Under the pieces are notes generated by a model. It saw nothing but the letters and a program-made list of their open reading frames with translations. It searched no databases and was not told where the DNA came from. DNA of 64,000 bases from Diplosphaera chodatii (lineage: Eukaryota > Chlorophyta > Trebouxiophyceae > Prasiolales > Stichococcaceae): the NCBI GenBank assembly GCA_032358165.1, contig JAALGY010000001.1:1240001-1304000 (forward strand), given 5' to 3'. Position 1 is the stretch's first letter. Each line of letters begins with the position of its first letter. Of the stretch, positions 21,701-35,900 are shown piece after piece. The position numbers and the translations under genes are program-made.

Positions 21701-23782
21701 CTGCTCTAGGCATTGCTTCTCCTTTGTGCATGGCCACAATCAGTTGCACAGGACTGGTGACCTGCTGGCCGATGAACAAACAGGCTGTTGCGCAGGGCAT
21801 GCGAGGACTCCGCCATGCAGCTGTTTCAGGGGCAAACCTCGTCCGAAACTGAGCGCAGCAGTTCGCAGGCCAACAGCAGGCAGCAAGGGCAGTCATCATC
21901 GGAGGACTCGCAGGTTGTGCACGCCTCGCAGCAGCAGTGGCTACCGCTGCGGCAGATGTCCGTGCCGCCGCAAGCGCTGACTCACCAGTCGTCCGCCGCC
22001 GTGCCTGTCACCGGGATGCGTGCCACAGCAGCAGACAGTATGCGCCCTGTGCCTGCGGCCAGCACCAGGCCCACGCCCGCTCCGTCATCTGCAACTGCAG
22101 TGAGCAATGCAGCCGGTGCGTCAGACAGGGCCATCGGCGCCGCAGCTGGCAGGCAGGGCAGCGCTGCTCAGGGCAACGCTGTCGAGCCCGCCGAGCCAGA
22201 GGCCATAGGCGCAGGTGGCGGTGCAGCAGCGCCCTCATCTCCCCGCTCACCACCGCCGCCGAAGATACTGACGCCATTCGAGATGGCAGCCCAGGGCTCG
22301 CCATTCTCAGCGGCTGCCGCCAGTCCTGCGGATCCGGTCCATGCAGCCTCAGCACCCGGCATCGAACCGCAGCACCAGGCTCTTGCAGCCAGCGGCAAGA
22401 GCCCAGAGCTGAATCACGACAGCGCCCCACCGCGGCCAGACCTGCTGGACACACTGCAGCCAGGCAGCGAGACTGCAGCTGCTGCAGACTCAGACAAACT
22501 GCCTGCACAGCAGCAGGTTAAGACAGTCCCACATGTGGCAGAGTCAGCGCCGCCCGCTGCCCCTGGCTACAGAAGCCCGTTCGAGACTGCAGCAGAGCTG
22601 CAGCCGGCGTTCAGCCTTGCGCCTTTGGTGCCACGAAAAGAGGAGCAGCAGCACGGCAACGGCGAGGCTGCAGCCGCAGCAGAAGCCCCGAAGCAGCAGC
22701 ACCAGGCAGCAGAGCCACAAGATTATAGGCAAGGCAGCGGCCACGACGCCACCGCCGACGAGCCTTCAGGCAAGACAGAGGATGGCACTCGGCTGCCATC
22801 AGTGCACGGCGGCGGGGGCAGCCTCCCGCCCTCGGCAGCGCCGTCTGCCGCAGCGTCCCGCGTGCTGTCACAGCCGAGCGACAGCGGCAACGTCAGCAAC
22901 GCACGTAGCCTGAGCAGCCTGCCCAGCAGCCAGCCCAGCGCCCCTGCCAGCAGCTATGCATCTGGCCACGAGCGTGAGGGCATGGCCTCTGGCTCCTCCG
23001 CCTCCAGCCTGTCGAAGCGGCAGCTTGCTGAGCGGCTGCGTGACCTGAAGGCCGCTCAGGTCAGCTGCCGTGTGTCGTTCCAGTAGTGTTGCCTGTCTTT
23101 GTCAGCAGCCAGTGTACGGTGTGCTGTTTCTGCATGTGCGCAACGTGGACAACCGCTGTTAATTGCAAATGCGGCTGCCTGAGCTGGGGGTGTTGGTGCA
23201 CAGTTCGAGCGGCTCAAGGCGGCGGCTGACAGGCGTGGCAGCGACAGCAGCCGCAGCGACGCTTTCGGCGGGGCCAGCAGCCAGCACTGCAGTTGGCAGC
23301 CCCGGGGCAGCGGCGCCCGCAGCCCCTCCGCCAGCCCTGGCAGCTCCCGCAGCAGCAGCGTGTCCGATGCCACGGGCACGCTGTCGCTGCGCGGCGGTGC
23401 CAGCGAACCATCGGACCCCGACAATTCGGATGACGGTGACCCATCAACATGGTCACCCGGTGGGCCGGACCGCGACACTGGCGAGGTCCAGGGCCCCGCA
23501 GCGGCGGCGAGCTCCAATCTTCATCGGCCTTCTGAGGCCACTGCTGAGCTCGCCGCCGCCGCTCGGACCAACACAACCATGCGGCGCAGCGCAGAGGACC
23601 GACGCAGCGGCCCAGTCAGCGGGCTGGGCGTCATATGTGAGGAGGGCGCCGCTTCTGCCAGCAATGTCGGCTCGCTGGCTCAGGCAGGGTCCACATGTAT
23701 CAGCGAAGCCGCGTTGCCAACGGTGCTGGCAGCTGGCGCACATGCCCTGCGGCAGGATGGACAGCAGCCAAGCAGCCCTTGA
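18775..23782 (+). CDS. Raf/EDR1-like protein kinase (MAP3K type) with long disordered tail
   Basis: Ser/Thr kinase domain at about 19690-21130. Landmarks are [12 protein letters not shown] (Gly loop), VVAIKLL (ATP lysine), [31 protein letters not shown] (catalytic loop, with Leu instead of Arg in HRD), [10 protein letters not shown] (Mg loop), [30 protein letters not shown] and ERPDFAQILEELE. This pattern is that of plant/algal Raf-like MAP3Ks. The first half (18775-19508) is Ser/Ala-rich and unrecognised; its frame begins without an ATG (an in-frame TAG lies at 18769), so the true start exon is upstream and not found. After the kinase domain, about 21800-23782 encodes a long Ala/Ser/Pro/Gln-rich, probably disordered region with a short predicted coiled coil ([16 protein letters not shown]) and a Ser/Asp-rich end. 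Such tails commonly carry regulatory phosphosites, which is inference here. Confidence 0.88.
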
Positions 23783-24535
23783 CTGAAATCAGCACGCATG
23801 ATGGACAAGCATCATAACATGCCGCATACGATGGAGTGAGCCAGATGCGAGGTCGAATGTCTCAACACATACTCATATTCTGACACACGTCTATTGCTAT
23901 GTGCAACAGCGTTGGTACATAGGATGGTGGTTTTGTAGCGCATGCTCCGCATGGTATCCGCCGTGCCGCCGTGTCTTCATCTTGCAAGCGTATCTTCTGC
24001 ATGTTGTCTTGTCGGCGTCGTGGCGTCGTAAGCTCTTTGAGTTGCATTGCTTGGCTGACTCACGACGTGCAAGCGCTGGTCCTTCCAGCCTCTGCTGCTG
24101 CCGCCATGCACCTGGCTCGGGATGTCTGCCTGCAGTATGCACTTGGCACTGCTATGTGACGTGACTTGACGCCCTTTGCCGATGTTCCCTTCTGCGTCAC
24201 GACCAGGCCTGACTGACTGTCATTTGACCCATCAGGTTCTGACTTTCTGTCCCGGTCCATGCCGCAGCAATATACAGCCTGGCAAACGACACGCCATCTG
24301 CAGCGCACATCCAGCAATTGTCGCGCGCACATTCACGTTGTCTAGAAGGTCATACATCTTTGAAAACCGGAAAGAATGTTCACACTGATGCATGGTACCG
24401 CGCTCCAAACTTCACACTTGCGTGGCATGCAGGGCGAGCATTCTTTCGGCTGCAGGATGTGTTGCGCATCTCTTCAATCCAGAGCGTAGTGCAGCTTCTG
24501 GACCGGTGAGATCGTGTATCGGTCCGAATTATAAG
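23783..24535. other. No supported gene
   Basis: Downstream flank of the kinase gene and upstream flank of the HExxH gene. No conserved motif seen. Confidence 0.4.
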
Positions 24536-25877
24536 ATGCATCAACGTTTTAACCACGCCGACGCACCAGTGGCTGCTCTGGTGCTACAGGATGCTCAGCT
24601 TCCACCAAACGCCGAGACGATTGAAGCATTCTTCCAACAGCAAGTGGATCATCTGCAGCAATCCTTAAGTGGCTTCGATGCCCGGCTTGCATGGTATGTG
24701 CCAAATGCAGTGCTACCAGCTGCGGAGATCGGCGATCCAGCTAAAGACTTCAAGTCATCTGGCAGATTTGGGGATGGGCACTGCGGCACCTTCAGACCAG
24801 GTGATGACATGGCATTCTGTGGCTTGAGTTGCAAAGAATGACGGCTATACTATGTACCGTGCGCAAGCTCTCAACATTCCCGACGTCTCATTGGTGTGAC
24901 CTTTGTAGGTGATGACATCCCATATGAGATCTGCCCAGCGCCAGGCTGCGCAGCCGCGGACGAGGCTGCGCAGCTGTGCTGCCGGCACTTTGCGTACCTG
25001 GTCCCCTATAGCCCGTGAGATGCATGCCCTGGTGTGAAGCCCCGCCTCAATGTGCTTCACAGGTTGCGCCGTCTTACTGGCAACGCGCCTGATCATGACC
25101 ACGGAAGTGTTGCTCACTTTGCACTGCAGTTCAGCGCGCGCAGAACGGAGCAGGGTTAGCACGGTCGTGATCTCACCGCGGCTAAGCAAGCTACCGGTGC
25201 GAACTGCGGTGCATGCACCTTGAAAATGTGTCAATGAGCACTACGAACTTCATCGCTACTGGTGGTCAAGCTGCATTACTGTTGGTACAGGATGATGTAT
25301 GGCAGGCCATGCTGATGCATGAGCTGGGCCACTGCATTGATGTGCATGTGTACGGAAGGTGTGCATCCGCAAGCTGGTCAACTATTGATGTCTTAACCAC
25401 ATCACTAACATTCTGGAGCAGCAAGACCAGCAGCAGATGAGCCATAGCGATGTTTCTCCATGATGCAGCTTTTGCCGTCCGCTGCAGGCGATACCGCTTG
25501 CAAGATCACCCAGTGGCAGCGGACAGACCAGAACAGCAAGTTCTGACAGCTATTGACAGCCGCGAAAGCGATTATGAGGCCCGTGCCGACGCATTTGGCA
25601 ATGCCATGCTGAGCCCAGACGTTGGTGTGCTTTGCATCCTCTGCACAGCAAGCTGTCGCATTACATTGCACACGTGCCGCTGTTACACCGGCAGAAACCT
25701 CAGGAGCTAGATGAGGGTTGCTGTGCTGCAGGGCGACGGCTGTGTTACAACCCACAGACGCTGCTGCAGACATTGGTTCGGCAGGATGTTGGGTGCTTCG
25801 GCACAGGCGCCAGCGGTGACGACAGGCCAATGGCCCATTACAAGCACGACCTGTTGGCGGGATTTGCACCGAAATGA
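24536..25877 (+). CDS. Orphan protein with HExxH metallopeptidase-like motif
   Basis: Well-supported 3' part: an exon ending near 25358 with LLVQDDVWQAMLMHELGHCIDVHVYGR, then about 25488-25620 (RYRLQDHPVAADRPEQQVLT... SRESDYEARADAFGNAMLSPD), then about 25702-25877 (KPQELDEGCC... HYKHDLLAGFAPK, stop). The junctions are phase-consistent. HELGH is a gluzincin-type zinc site, and the downstream ESDYEARADAFG resembles the third-ligand glutamate helix of families such as M78/ImmA or M48, so a zinc protease is plausible. The proposed 5' part begins at 24536 (AETIEAFFQQQVDHLQQSL...RFGDGHCGTF), but I could not join it confidently across 24841-25213. That interval contains a Cys-rich stretch (ICPAPGC..ADEAAQLCC) and HDHGSVAHFALQF that may be exons. 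No named family recognised. Confidence 0.5.
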
Positions 25878-26929
25878 GGCCAGGACACAGGCTCTGGCGG
25901 AACAAAGCGAATGCAACCTGAGCACTGCTGCAGCAAACTGCAAATACCTCGATCGATTTTGGACAAGCAGTTTTGAGCTAGAACTTATTCGGAACTGATT
26001 CAGCAGGATTGGTGACGTCGTAGATTACGACTCCTCGATGCCAGCAACGTGACGCATGTTCCCGGTGCTCACGATTTCTCCATACATGGTCGTGGAATAA
26101 GTGAAGGGCGCGATAATAGGCAGTTAGGCACATGAAATGAGAGGCTATGGAAACATTGGAAAGGCATTATCAATCAGTGACTCATCCCGGACACGTGAAC
26201 ACAGAAATCGTGACTTGGAGTGACTAACCCTTAGACACCATGTGCGACCTTCAGGCGGCACCCGCGTTAGGCAGGCGTCGACAACGGGTGAGTGCAGGAA
26301 CAGACCATCTATTGCCATCTGCTCGGGGCGCTGCACCCAGTGCAGTCGAGACCGCTGGCGTACATTGGTGTTGCGAGCAGGACCCACAAGCACTTTCCAG
26401 GCAGCGCGAAACGCATCGCGGACGACCACATCTGCCGACAGGTGAGCTCGGTCTGTGCTGCCAATCCATCTCACTTGCAGATCCGGGCCATGAGGCGCCA
26501 GCCCTTCCGTGTAGTGCCGTCCGCTCCGTGTATATAGTATGACAGGTCGTGGAACCTCAACGCTCAATCTGCGAGGTCCACTCACAAGTGATGCTGTTGA
26601 GCTTGTTGGTGTAGCTGACTGTCTGTGTCGAGTCCTCGAAGTCTCCTGTGTAAAGACGTGCGACCTGCAAGCCTGTTGTAGGATGGTACACGTGCAGGTT
26701 GTCTGTGTCTGGTCACTGCCTGAAAGTTTGCGGCCAGCAGTTGCATCAGGCTCCTAACGTTCTGCCAGAGTGTCGCCGTGTACCTGCATGTGTTGTCACT
26801 CAGCCAGCCTGCTGAGGCAGTGCTGTGGCAGTGCCACACTGCTGAAGATGACTCCTCCTTCTGCCGCACCCTGCAGGGGCTGTCTAGGAGGAGCTGCACC
26901 CTCAGCACGGCCAGCTGCTGCGGGCCGCG
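25878..26929. other. ABCG upstream region; possible minus-strand ORF
   Basis: A minus-strand frame of 146 codons at 26585-26145 is open, but it shows no motif and a plus-strand frame of 100 codons overlaps it, so I do not call a gene. The 3' end of this stretch presumably holds the promoter and 5' UTR of the transporter. Confidence 0.35.
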
Positions 26930-29900
26930 ATGAACGCACCCCCCTTTGCGGGCGGTAGCGCCGCTCAGCAAGGGATGCAAGCAGAGGAGGCTGCTGCTGA
27001 GCCCAATGTGCACTCTGGTGGCGCAACGTCAGGCGCCGACATGCGGGACGGCGCACATAGCGCACATGCGCCTGACAACACCGCCCGCCGCGCGTCGACC
27101 TCCTCGCGTGCAGCTGCGACGCTCATGCACATGTCGCAGGAGCTGCCATCCTCCCGACGCGTCATTTATGATGAGGTCAGCCTGTGCATGTGCGGCGCAT
27201 GCACGGTATTCCGTGGAGCACGCGTCCCACACTTCTGCACACCACACAGGAGACGCCAAAGGACTCTCAGCAACTGGCTTCTGTGGTGCGCTGCAGCATG
27301 ATGGCAAGGATGCGAAGGCTGTCGACCTTGACAAACCGCTCAGCAATGAGGAGCGCAAGCTCATCGTGCGGCGGGCGCTCAACACGGAGCAGGCAGATGC
27401 AGAGTACATGCTGCAGATGATCCGCGAGCGCTTCGACAGGTCTGTGCCTGCATGCATGCAGCCGGTCAGTAGCTGGTGATTTTACGGCACCCAGCTGACT
27501 GCTGCCGCCAGCTGCTGTGGCACAATTAGGTCGTGATCTTGATGCTTGTGCTTGCTTGGCATGCATCAGGGTGCAGCTGGAGCTGCCTTCAGTCGAAGTC
27601 CGGTTTGAGGACCTGCACATCGAAACCAGCGTGTTTGCCGAGAGTGGGCGCAATGTGCCAAATGTGCTGAACGCCTACCGAGACATCTTTGAGTATGCCT
27701 TCCTGAAGGTACGAGGCCTGTTCGCCCGACAGAATTGCCGCACCAAGGTAGTTTCCTGAAAACAGCAACCGGTTTCTGAAGCATTGTGTGTTGCAGGCTG
27801 GCATTTACCGTCCAGCCAAGACAAAGATGGTCATCCTCAACCACCTGTCCTCTGTGCTCAAGCCCGGACGCACAACCCTGCTGTTGGGCCCACCAGCTGC
27901 TGGTAAGGCCTGATCTCTGATAGGCACTGCGCCGTCTGTATACAGATCTCGCACACTGCACTCTATTGAATGTTGCACCATAAGGTGCTGTGACGGCTGT
28001 ATGCTATCATCTCAGGCAAGTCAACGTTGCTGAAGAGCCTGGCTGGCAAGATGCAGCACATCAGCACAATCAAGGTGCAAATTGCATACTGTCCTACCAA
28101 CTAACTGCCCCTACCGCCATGCTCCGCACATCAGCAGCACCATAGCTCTATGCTTTCATACATCGGCTCACACTTTGTCTGGCTGCGGTGCTGCAGTACA
28201 GCGGGAAGGTCACATACAACGGCCGGGACTTCAACGAGTTCCTGCCACAAACCGCGTCGATTTACATCGAGCAGGTGTGGGAAATGTGCCATGGCACCAC
28301 TTACATATGTCACAGCAGGTTGGAATGACTGCAGATGTCATTAGAATGACTGCAGATGTCAGTTGATGATCGGGTCCTTGATCCCTATGCGCAGGAAGAC
28401 AACCATCTGCCAGAGCTCACTGTGAGGGAGACGTTTGACTTTTCGGGCCGCTGCCAGGGCGTTGGCACCCGGTCGGGTACGCATGGTAGACATGTCACTT
28501 TGGTACCTGATGGACTGACATAGTCTGCGGCTGGGAGAGGTCGTGGGGCTAGTGTGCAACACATCAGAATAGGCGGCAGCTTCAACACTGATAAGCGAAG
28601 GGCAACACTGCGTCAGCTGCTTGCTGCAGTTGAGCTGGAGGAGTTGCGGCGACGTGAGAAGGAGCAGAACATCCAGCCCGACCCACAGATCCACGCCTTC
28701 ATGAAGGTGCACGCGGCTGGCTGCATTGACCAGCAATGACCACCTCTGCTCACATGCATCATCTGCGTGCACATTACACATATGCAGCGCATCTGTAGCA
28801 GTCTGCTTCTGCTAAATCCCGCTTCTGTTGCTTCAAACAGACGGATGCCAAGGAGCTGCAGAAGCACAGCATTGCTACAGACTACACGCTGCGCATGCTG
28901 GGCCTGGAGCAGGCTGCCGCCACCGTGGTTGGCAACCAGGTCATCAGGTCAGCACATCCTGGTTGCAGCACCTCCTGCTGCTGTTTATCCAGTGTGTGCT
29001 ATCCTGCACGTAGACTTGTGCCCAATGTTCAATCCCAACGTTGTCCTCAGTGGTGTCCGTGATGCTGCAGGGGTGTATCTGGTGGTCAGAAGAAGCGTGT
29101 CACGACAGGAGAGCAAGTCGTCGGGGTGAGCTGATAGGATGCTTCACTGCAACTCACTGATTGTGGTGTAAGTGGCTTATTATCCTGTTTGCCGCCCTCA
29201 ACAAGCTGCGGTACCTGACGTTTATCTTCCTGCTGATCGCAGCCGAAGAAGGTCATCTTTGCGGACGAGATCAGCACTGGGCTGGACTCGTCCACGACCT
29301 ATGAAATCGTGAAGTGGATGGCCGACACCACGCACGCGCTGAACAACACGACGATCATTGCACTGCTGCAGCCAGCGCCTGAGACATTCGAGCTGTTTGA
29401 TGACGTGCTCCTGCTCAGGTGTGGATGTTTGCTCTGCTCACAGCATAGTCATGCGAAGTTTCACATGGCACCGTGGTAGCTCATGTGCATATTCCAGCAT
29501 TGGGAGGCAACCTACACCCATATTCATATGCAGTGAGGGTTACCTGGTCTATCATGGCCCGGTCACGGAGGTCGCGCAGTACTTTGCTAATATGGGCTTC
29601 CATTGCCCTGAGCGCAAGGGCGTTGCAGATTTCCTGCAGGAGGTCACCTCGTCAAAGGACCAGGCGGTGAGCGCATTGCGTGAAAACTTGCATTGTGATA
29701 CATTGCGCATCAAGACGAAGCGCAATGCGCCACATGCCGACAGGCAACTGGTTCTGTCTATGCACCTGTGTATGCGCTCACATCAACGCGGTGACGACCT
29801 GCAGCAATACTGGGGCGAGACCAACACGGCGTACAAGTTCATGAGCGTTGCTGAGATGGCAGACCGCTTCAAGGCATCCAAGTTTGGGCAGGCAATTGCT

Positions 29901-32900
29901 GCCGACCTGGCGGCTCCCCTGGAACAGTCTGAGGTCGGGGACAAACACCACGGCAAGGATCTGGTAAGGATGCTGCACATGTACCCACCTGATATGAACA
30001 CGTTGTCCTTCCAACCAGCTGCTTACATCTGCAGTGGGCAAGCCACCTGCATACGACAGCTGTGACACTCTGCGATTCTGCACATTCACAGCTGCTGCAC
30101 AAGAACAAATACCCCCTGCGCGGCCGGGACTTGTTTTGGATCTGCTGGGAGGTGCGCACTGCATTCCAGATTTGCACGCCCGCTTTGCTAGACATATAAC
30201 AGCACACCCTGCTGCAGAAGCTCAACTGATTTTGGACATGCATTGACACCTGCAGCGGGAAAACACGCTTGTCAAGCGTAACCTGTTCGTGTATGGTGCG
30301 TCAGGCTGCAGTGGATGTGTAGCTGCTTTGCTGTGTAGTTCCAACTGCAAGTTCTTCTGCTGTTGACTTTCATCGAGCATCCCATTCTGAGCTTATGTGA
30401 GTGAACCGTGCACAGGCTTCCGTTTTTTTGTCACCAATATAATGGCGGTCGTCACGGCAACACTGTTCCTGCGCACCAACCTCAAACCCGACTCAGTTGC
30501 CAGCGGCAATCTTTGTGAGTGTTGGCTGCAGCATGCTGGTGTTGTTGCTCCTGGGCTTAACCAGTCTTGATTTGCAGGTGCAACCTCATTTCTTGGTGAC
30601 TGTGTCATCTTGCTGTGCTGCAGATTTTGGCATGATCTTCTTCTCGATGATCATGTGAGCCACGGCGTCCTGTTGCATACATAGTGTTTGGGAGAGTGTG
30701 TAAGCATCAATGTGTCAGCATATATATGATGAATGATTCTGAAGTATATCTTCTTGCCGCAGGTTGATGTTTGACGGCTTTGCAGAGGAGACGCTGACGG
30801 TGTGACATCCTGACCATGTGGAGCACACACCACATGACCACATGTGTTGTGGAAATACCACAGTGCACACCTGACTCAGCAGGCGGACGTTTGCTGTTCA
30901 TCTGTCTGCAGGTGCAGCGGTTGCCAGGTTACTTCAAGCAGCGTGACAACCTGATGTACCCCGCCTGGGCCTATGTGTTCCCCACTACCATCCTGCGGCT
31001 GCCCTGTAAGGCTGCACTGCTGCGTGTAGCACCCTGTTCAGCGTGCGAGCTGCAGCACATGCCTGCCTTGCGGCAGACTGTGTCTGGAAGAAGCTGACTT
31101 CCCTTGTTCTGCACCCTGCAGACAGTCTTGTGGCCGCTATCCTCTGGGCGTGCATCACCTACTACCCCGTGGGGCTCGCCCCAGAGGCATCTCGCTTCTT
31201 CACATTCGTCCTCATCCTGTTCGTCGTGCACTCGATGGTGGGTCCATCCAAACCACGCTCGGCTGCCTGGCATCTGCTAGCAGAAGGCTTGTGTTTCCGT
31301 TGACAAACTGACGTGTACGTTGCTTGCTATGCAGGGCATTGCAATGTTCCGATGTATCGCATCAATATGCCGGAATGAGACAGTGGCATCCACAGGCGGC
31401 GCATTCTTTTTCCTGGTCCTGCTGCTGCTGGGAGGCTTCCTGCTTGCACGTGGAGGTGCACCTCTGCTGCTTGCAATCACCCAACCCCCTAGCGTGGACA
31501 TCTGGTGTACAAGCATGCTGCTGTCGTTGCTGATCATATGCTGCGCCCAATTGGCTGCTGCTCCCCAACTGAAGTTAAACAGCTTTGGTTGCCGCCTTGC
31601 AGACATCCCGCCGTGGTGGATCTGGTTCTGTGAGCATCCCGGTCATATGCTCACCTGATAACTTGTGCACTGTACTGTGTCTGGTGCTACGCATGCCAGT
31701 CACATCATGACCCTAGATACTGACCCTGATGTGCGCACTGTCCCTTGCAGATTGGGCAAACCCAGTGTCATACATCCAGCAGGCCATTGCCATCAACGAG
31801 TTCAAAGCGCCGCGCTGGCAAAACATTCCTGCGCCAGGCTATGCGAATGCCGGCGAGGCCATCCTGATCCAGCGTGGTGTCCACACTGATGAGTGGTGGA
31901 TCTGGCTGGTAAGTCACTGAGGCCTTCAAAATGTATGATTGCCCTGCCTCGACTGATATCCTGGTTTCTGTTATTGCCTTGATGCAATGTCCTGCTTTTT
32001 GCTGCTTCAGGGTGTTGGTGCTGCAGTTATTGGCTGGGTGGTGTTCAATATTGGCTGCTGGTTAGCGCACGCTTACCTCGACCGTAAGCTTCTTGCAGGC
32101 CCTACACTGCAAAGCCTCCATGATGATCATGTACTGCCGCGTGTGTACTACTTCTATTGGGAGCCTACCTGGCGATGTAGACCTGTCATTGGCTCACTGA
32201 GTCGATGGGCATCGGCTCGCAGCGCTGGAGGCGCAAAAAGCCACCCTGCGGCCAGAGCAGGCCGAGGACCTGATGCTGAAGAAGGACAAGAGCAGGCGGG
32301 GACCCGCCATTGAGCCACTGGACACTGTCAATGAGAGTGATGGGAGCACCCCCACAGCCAATGGCACACTGGCTAATGGCACAGCCACCAATGGCACTGT
32401 CACCAATGGTGTGCTTGCTTCAGCTAGATGTAACACACGGTCTGCGATGACTTGTCAGTAAGCAGCAGTTCCTACGTGAGTGAAAAAGTAGAGCTGCTGA
32501 AGCGGATCGTCTTATGTAGCATTTCTCCGTTTGGCGTGCGTACAGGGGATGTTGAGACGGGGTCGATGTCACCCAGTGCGCGGCGCTTGAGCACAGGCGA
32601 TGGACCAGCGACGCCCACCCTGAATCAGCTGATGGAGAGCCGCCGCAGCCTTGGCGGCTTCCCAGACAGCAGGCGCTCTGTCAACCCCAATGGCACCGCA
32701 CACTCGTTAGGTGTGGATTCGACAGCCAGTGGCGAGGTCGTCCCCCAGGGCGGCAAGGGCATGGTGAGTTTGGCTGTGGCGCAGTAGACTGTGCCTGGTG
32801 CAGGAAAACCGCGGTGTTGCCAGCTGCATGTCGGTAAAAGCAAGCTGCTGTCTCCTGCAGGTGCTGCCCTTCGACCCCCTCAACCTCACATTCCACCACC

Positions 32901-35900
32901 TCAACTACTATGTGCCTCTCACCAAGGTGTGCAAAGTGGCCCCTCAAAAGTGTATGTCTATTTTCTGCTAACATTCAATGATCCCGGGGAAGCACAGCTG
33001 GCACTTGCGCTGCTGTGGTGCTCAAATACATGCACACCTGGTGTCAACAGGAGGTGGCACAGGCGGAGGGTAAGAAGTCCAACTCCCGCATCGGGCAGCA
33101 TGATGGCAAGGACATGCTGCAGCTCCTGCGGGACTGCAGCGGGGCCTTCCGCCCCGGCATCCTGACGGCCCTAGTGGGCTCCTCAGGCGCCGGCAAGACC
33201 ACGCTCATGGATGTGCTTGCCGGCCGCAAGACAAGTGAGCTGTCACCTATAGCACCTCATCAATGCTACTGATTTGAAAAGTCAAAGCACGACCTCGGCG
33301 TACCGGACCACTGACAAGCTCGAGCTTTGATTGGCTGTGCAGCTGGTATCATTAGTGGCGACATTCGGGTGTCTGGCTTCCCTAAGGAGCAGAAGACATT
33401 TGCCCGCGTCATGGGGTGCGCTGTCACTGTTGCTGACTGCATTGCGTTCAAATGTATGTGCACGGCTCGTCCCGCACAGAAATATTGATTCACCTCCGTG
33501 ATGATGCTGACATGCACTTGCCAGCACTGCAGGTACTGTGAGCAGGTAGGCTTGACAAGGCCCTCTTCCGACTTGCTCCACTTGATGTGCATCATGGGCC
33601 TTGGAAGGCAACCTTATGTTGCGCACCTCGACATTGCAAGGCTGCAGAGGTGACAACGCCTGCCAGGACAGCTCACCTTCGTTGCTGTTCGCAGAACGAC
33701 ATCCACAGCCCGAACGTCACGGTGCACGAGTCGCTCCTCTTCTCGGCGCGGCTGCGGTTCACCAAGTCCGTGGAGCGGGATATTGTGGACGCCTTCGTGG
33801 AGGAGGTGACACTGTTTAGCCCACATTGGCGTGGCATATGCTCGTCATGCCAGCTGCAGCTGCTGCAGCATGTGCAGGTGCGTCTGACCCATTGACGACA
33901 GGAGGGAGTCTGCAACATTCCATGCAGGTGCTGCAACTGGTGGAGCTGGAGCCGATTCGGGGCAACATTGTTGGCAAGCCGGGCGAAAGCGGCCTGTCGG
34001 TTGAGCAGCGCAAGCGGCTGACCATTGCGGTAGAGCTGGTGGCCAACCCCTCCATTGTGTTCATGGACGAGCCCACCTCAGGTGCATGCCGTTCCTCAGC
34101 GTGCCTGTGCCTTGGGTCCTCTTAAGTTGGGCTTGATGGCTTGCATGCCACCACAGGCCTCGTGTCCCATGGTCTTTCTGCATCCACTCTCAATACCCTT
34201 CTGTCTTGCGATCAGGGTTGGATGCACGAGCAGCCGCCATCGTCATGCGTACTGTGCGCAACACCGTGAACACAGGGCGTACGGTGGTGTGCACCATACA
34301 CCAGCCGTCGATCGACATCTTCGAGGTGATTCAGTGTGCTGGAAGGCAGCGCACCATAGGGGCCTTCGCAAGCGTGTGCAGGGTGCAGCCTGAAGGTGTT
34401 TAAGTATGCGATGGGTTGCTGTTTTGAGCGCAGGCCTTCGATGACCTGCTGCTGATGAAGGCGGGCGGCATGATCACATACCACGGGCACCTGGGGAAGC
34501 GATCCCACTCCCTCGTCACATACTTCGAGGTGGGCGCCAGACCCGCACCACATGTTGCAGGGGACCAGACACACTTGGCACGGTGCTGTACAGCTGCTAC
34601 ACCATGTGCACGGCAAGCTCACCTGCATACTGCTGCGCCTGCAACTGATTGCTACTATGCACATGTGGTCCTAAGCCCTGCCTGTTGCTTGCACAGGCGA
34701 TCCGGGGTGTGCCCAAGCTGGACGAGGGTCTCAACCCAGCAACGTGGATGCTGCAGATCAGCACGCCTGGCATGGAGGCCAACCTTGGCACGGACTTTGC
34801 TGAGGAGTACCGCAAGAGCAAGCTGTACCAGTGCGTTGCGTTGCTCGCTCGACGTGCTCATCCGACTGTCACCAGACCTGGGCTCAAACATACAGCAACT
34901 GATGTGCATCATGCTTGTTGGAATTGGCAGCATCACGCCACCTGCTCTTGACGCTGAATCCTTTCGTGCTTGCACTGGTCGCTGCCTAGTTCATATATCC
35001 TGCTGTATCCCTGCAGGCGCAACGAAGAGCTGATCGAGAAGCTGTCGGTGCCACCAAAGGACGCACAGCCGCTGCACTTTGACACAGCCTACCCGCAGGG
35101 CTACCTGTCGCAGTTCAACCAGTGCTTGTGGAAGTTCTGGCTCAGCTACTGGCGCGACGCGCCATGTGAGTGTGTCTGCATAAGATGGGCCGACTCACAG
35201 CATAAGTCCCAGCCTGACGGCAAACACAGCCAATCATACGTCATTGCTAGACCATGCAATGACCTGGCATCTGGCCCCTTGCAGACAATGCGACGCGCTT
35301 CCTGTTTGCCACTGTGCTGGCGTTCCTGGTAGGCACCATTCTGTACAAGGTCGGCAAGTCAAAGTGAGTGGCATCGACCCTGGGCACAGCGATGTATGCT
35401 TGCTGCACGGTGTTGACGCTAAAGTATATTGCGGTGTTCAGGCCTCTTGCATGGTACTCCTACAAACGAGCAGCAGACTGCGATTGTGCCCGAGGCTGTT
35501 GACACATTCTCTGAGAAACGACCTGCAACTGCAACAGGGAGAACGGTCAGGATATCGGCAACATTCTGGGAGCGCTGTACCTGGCAGTTCTGTTCCTGGG
35601 CATCATCAACTCCCGCACTGTGCAGCCGCCGTGCGCATATGAGCGCACCGTCATGTACCGCGAGCGTGCGGCGGGCATGTGCGTCACTTCTGGTCGTCTC
35701 ACCACAGCCGCTTCTCAACTGCTGCCTGTCTGCCTCCTCACATTCGGATGCTTACCAGTGCTGGGGTTGGTGCCTCTTGACCACATCATGACCCAGTGGG
35801 GTCTATCTGGCGTCCCTGCTTTTGCATTGGCTCCATGATCCTCGATGGGGTCGATGAGCAGTTGCAGTACTTATCTGCTGTCGTGGTTTGCAGGTACAAT

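Noticed and set aside
24845..25234. 129-codon minus-strand frame
   Set aside because: No motif, and it overlaps stretches on the plus strand that may be exons of the HExxH gene.
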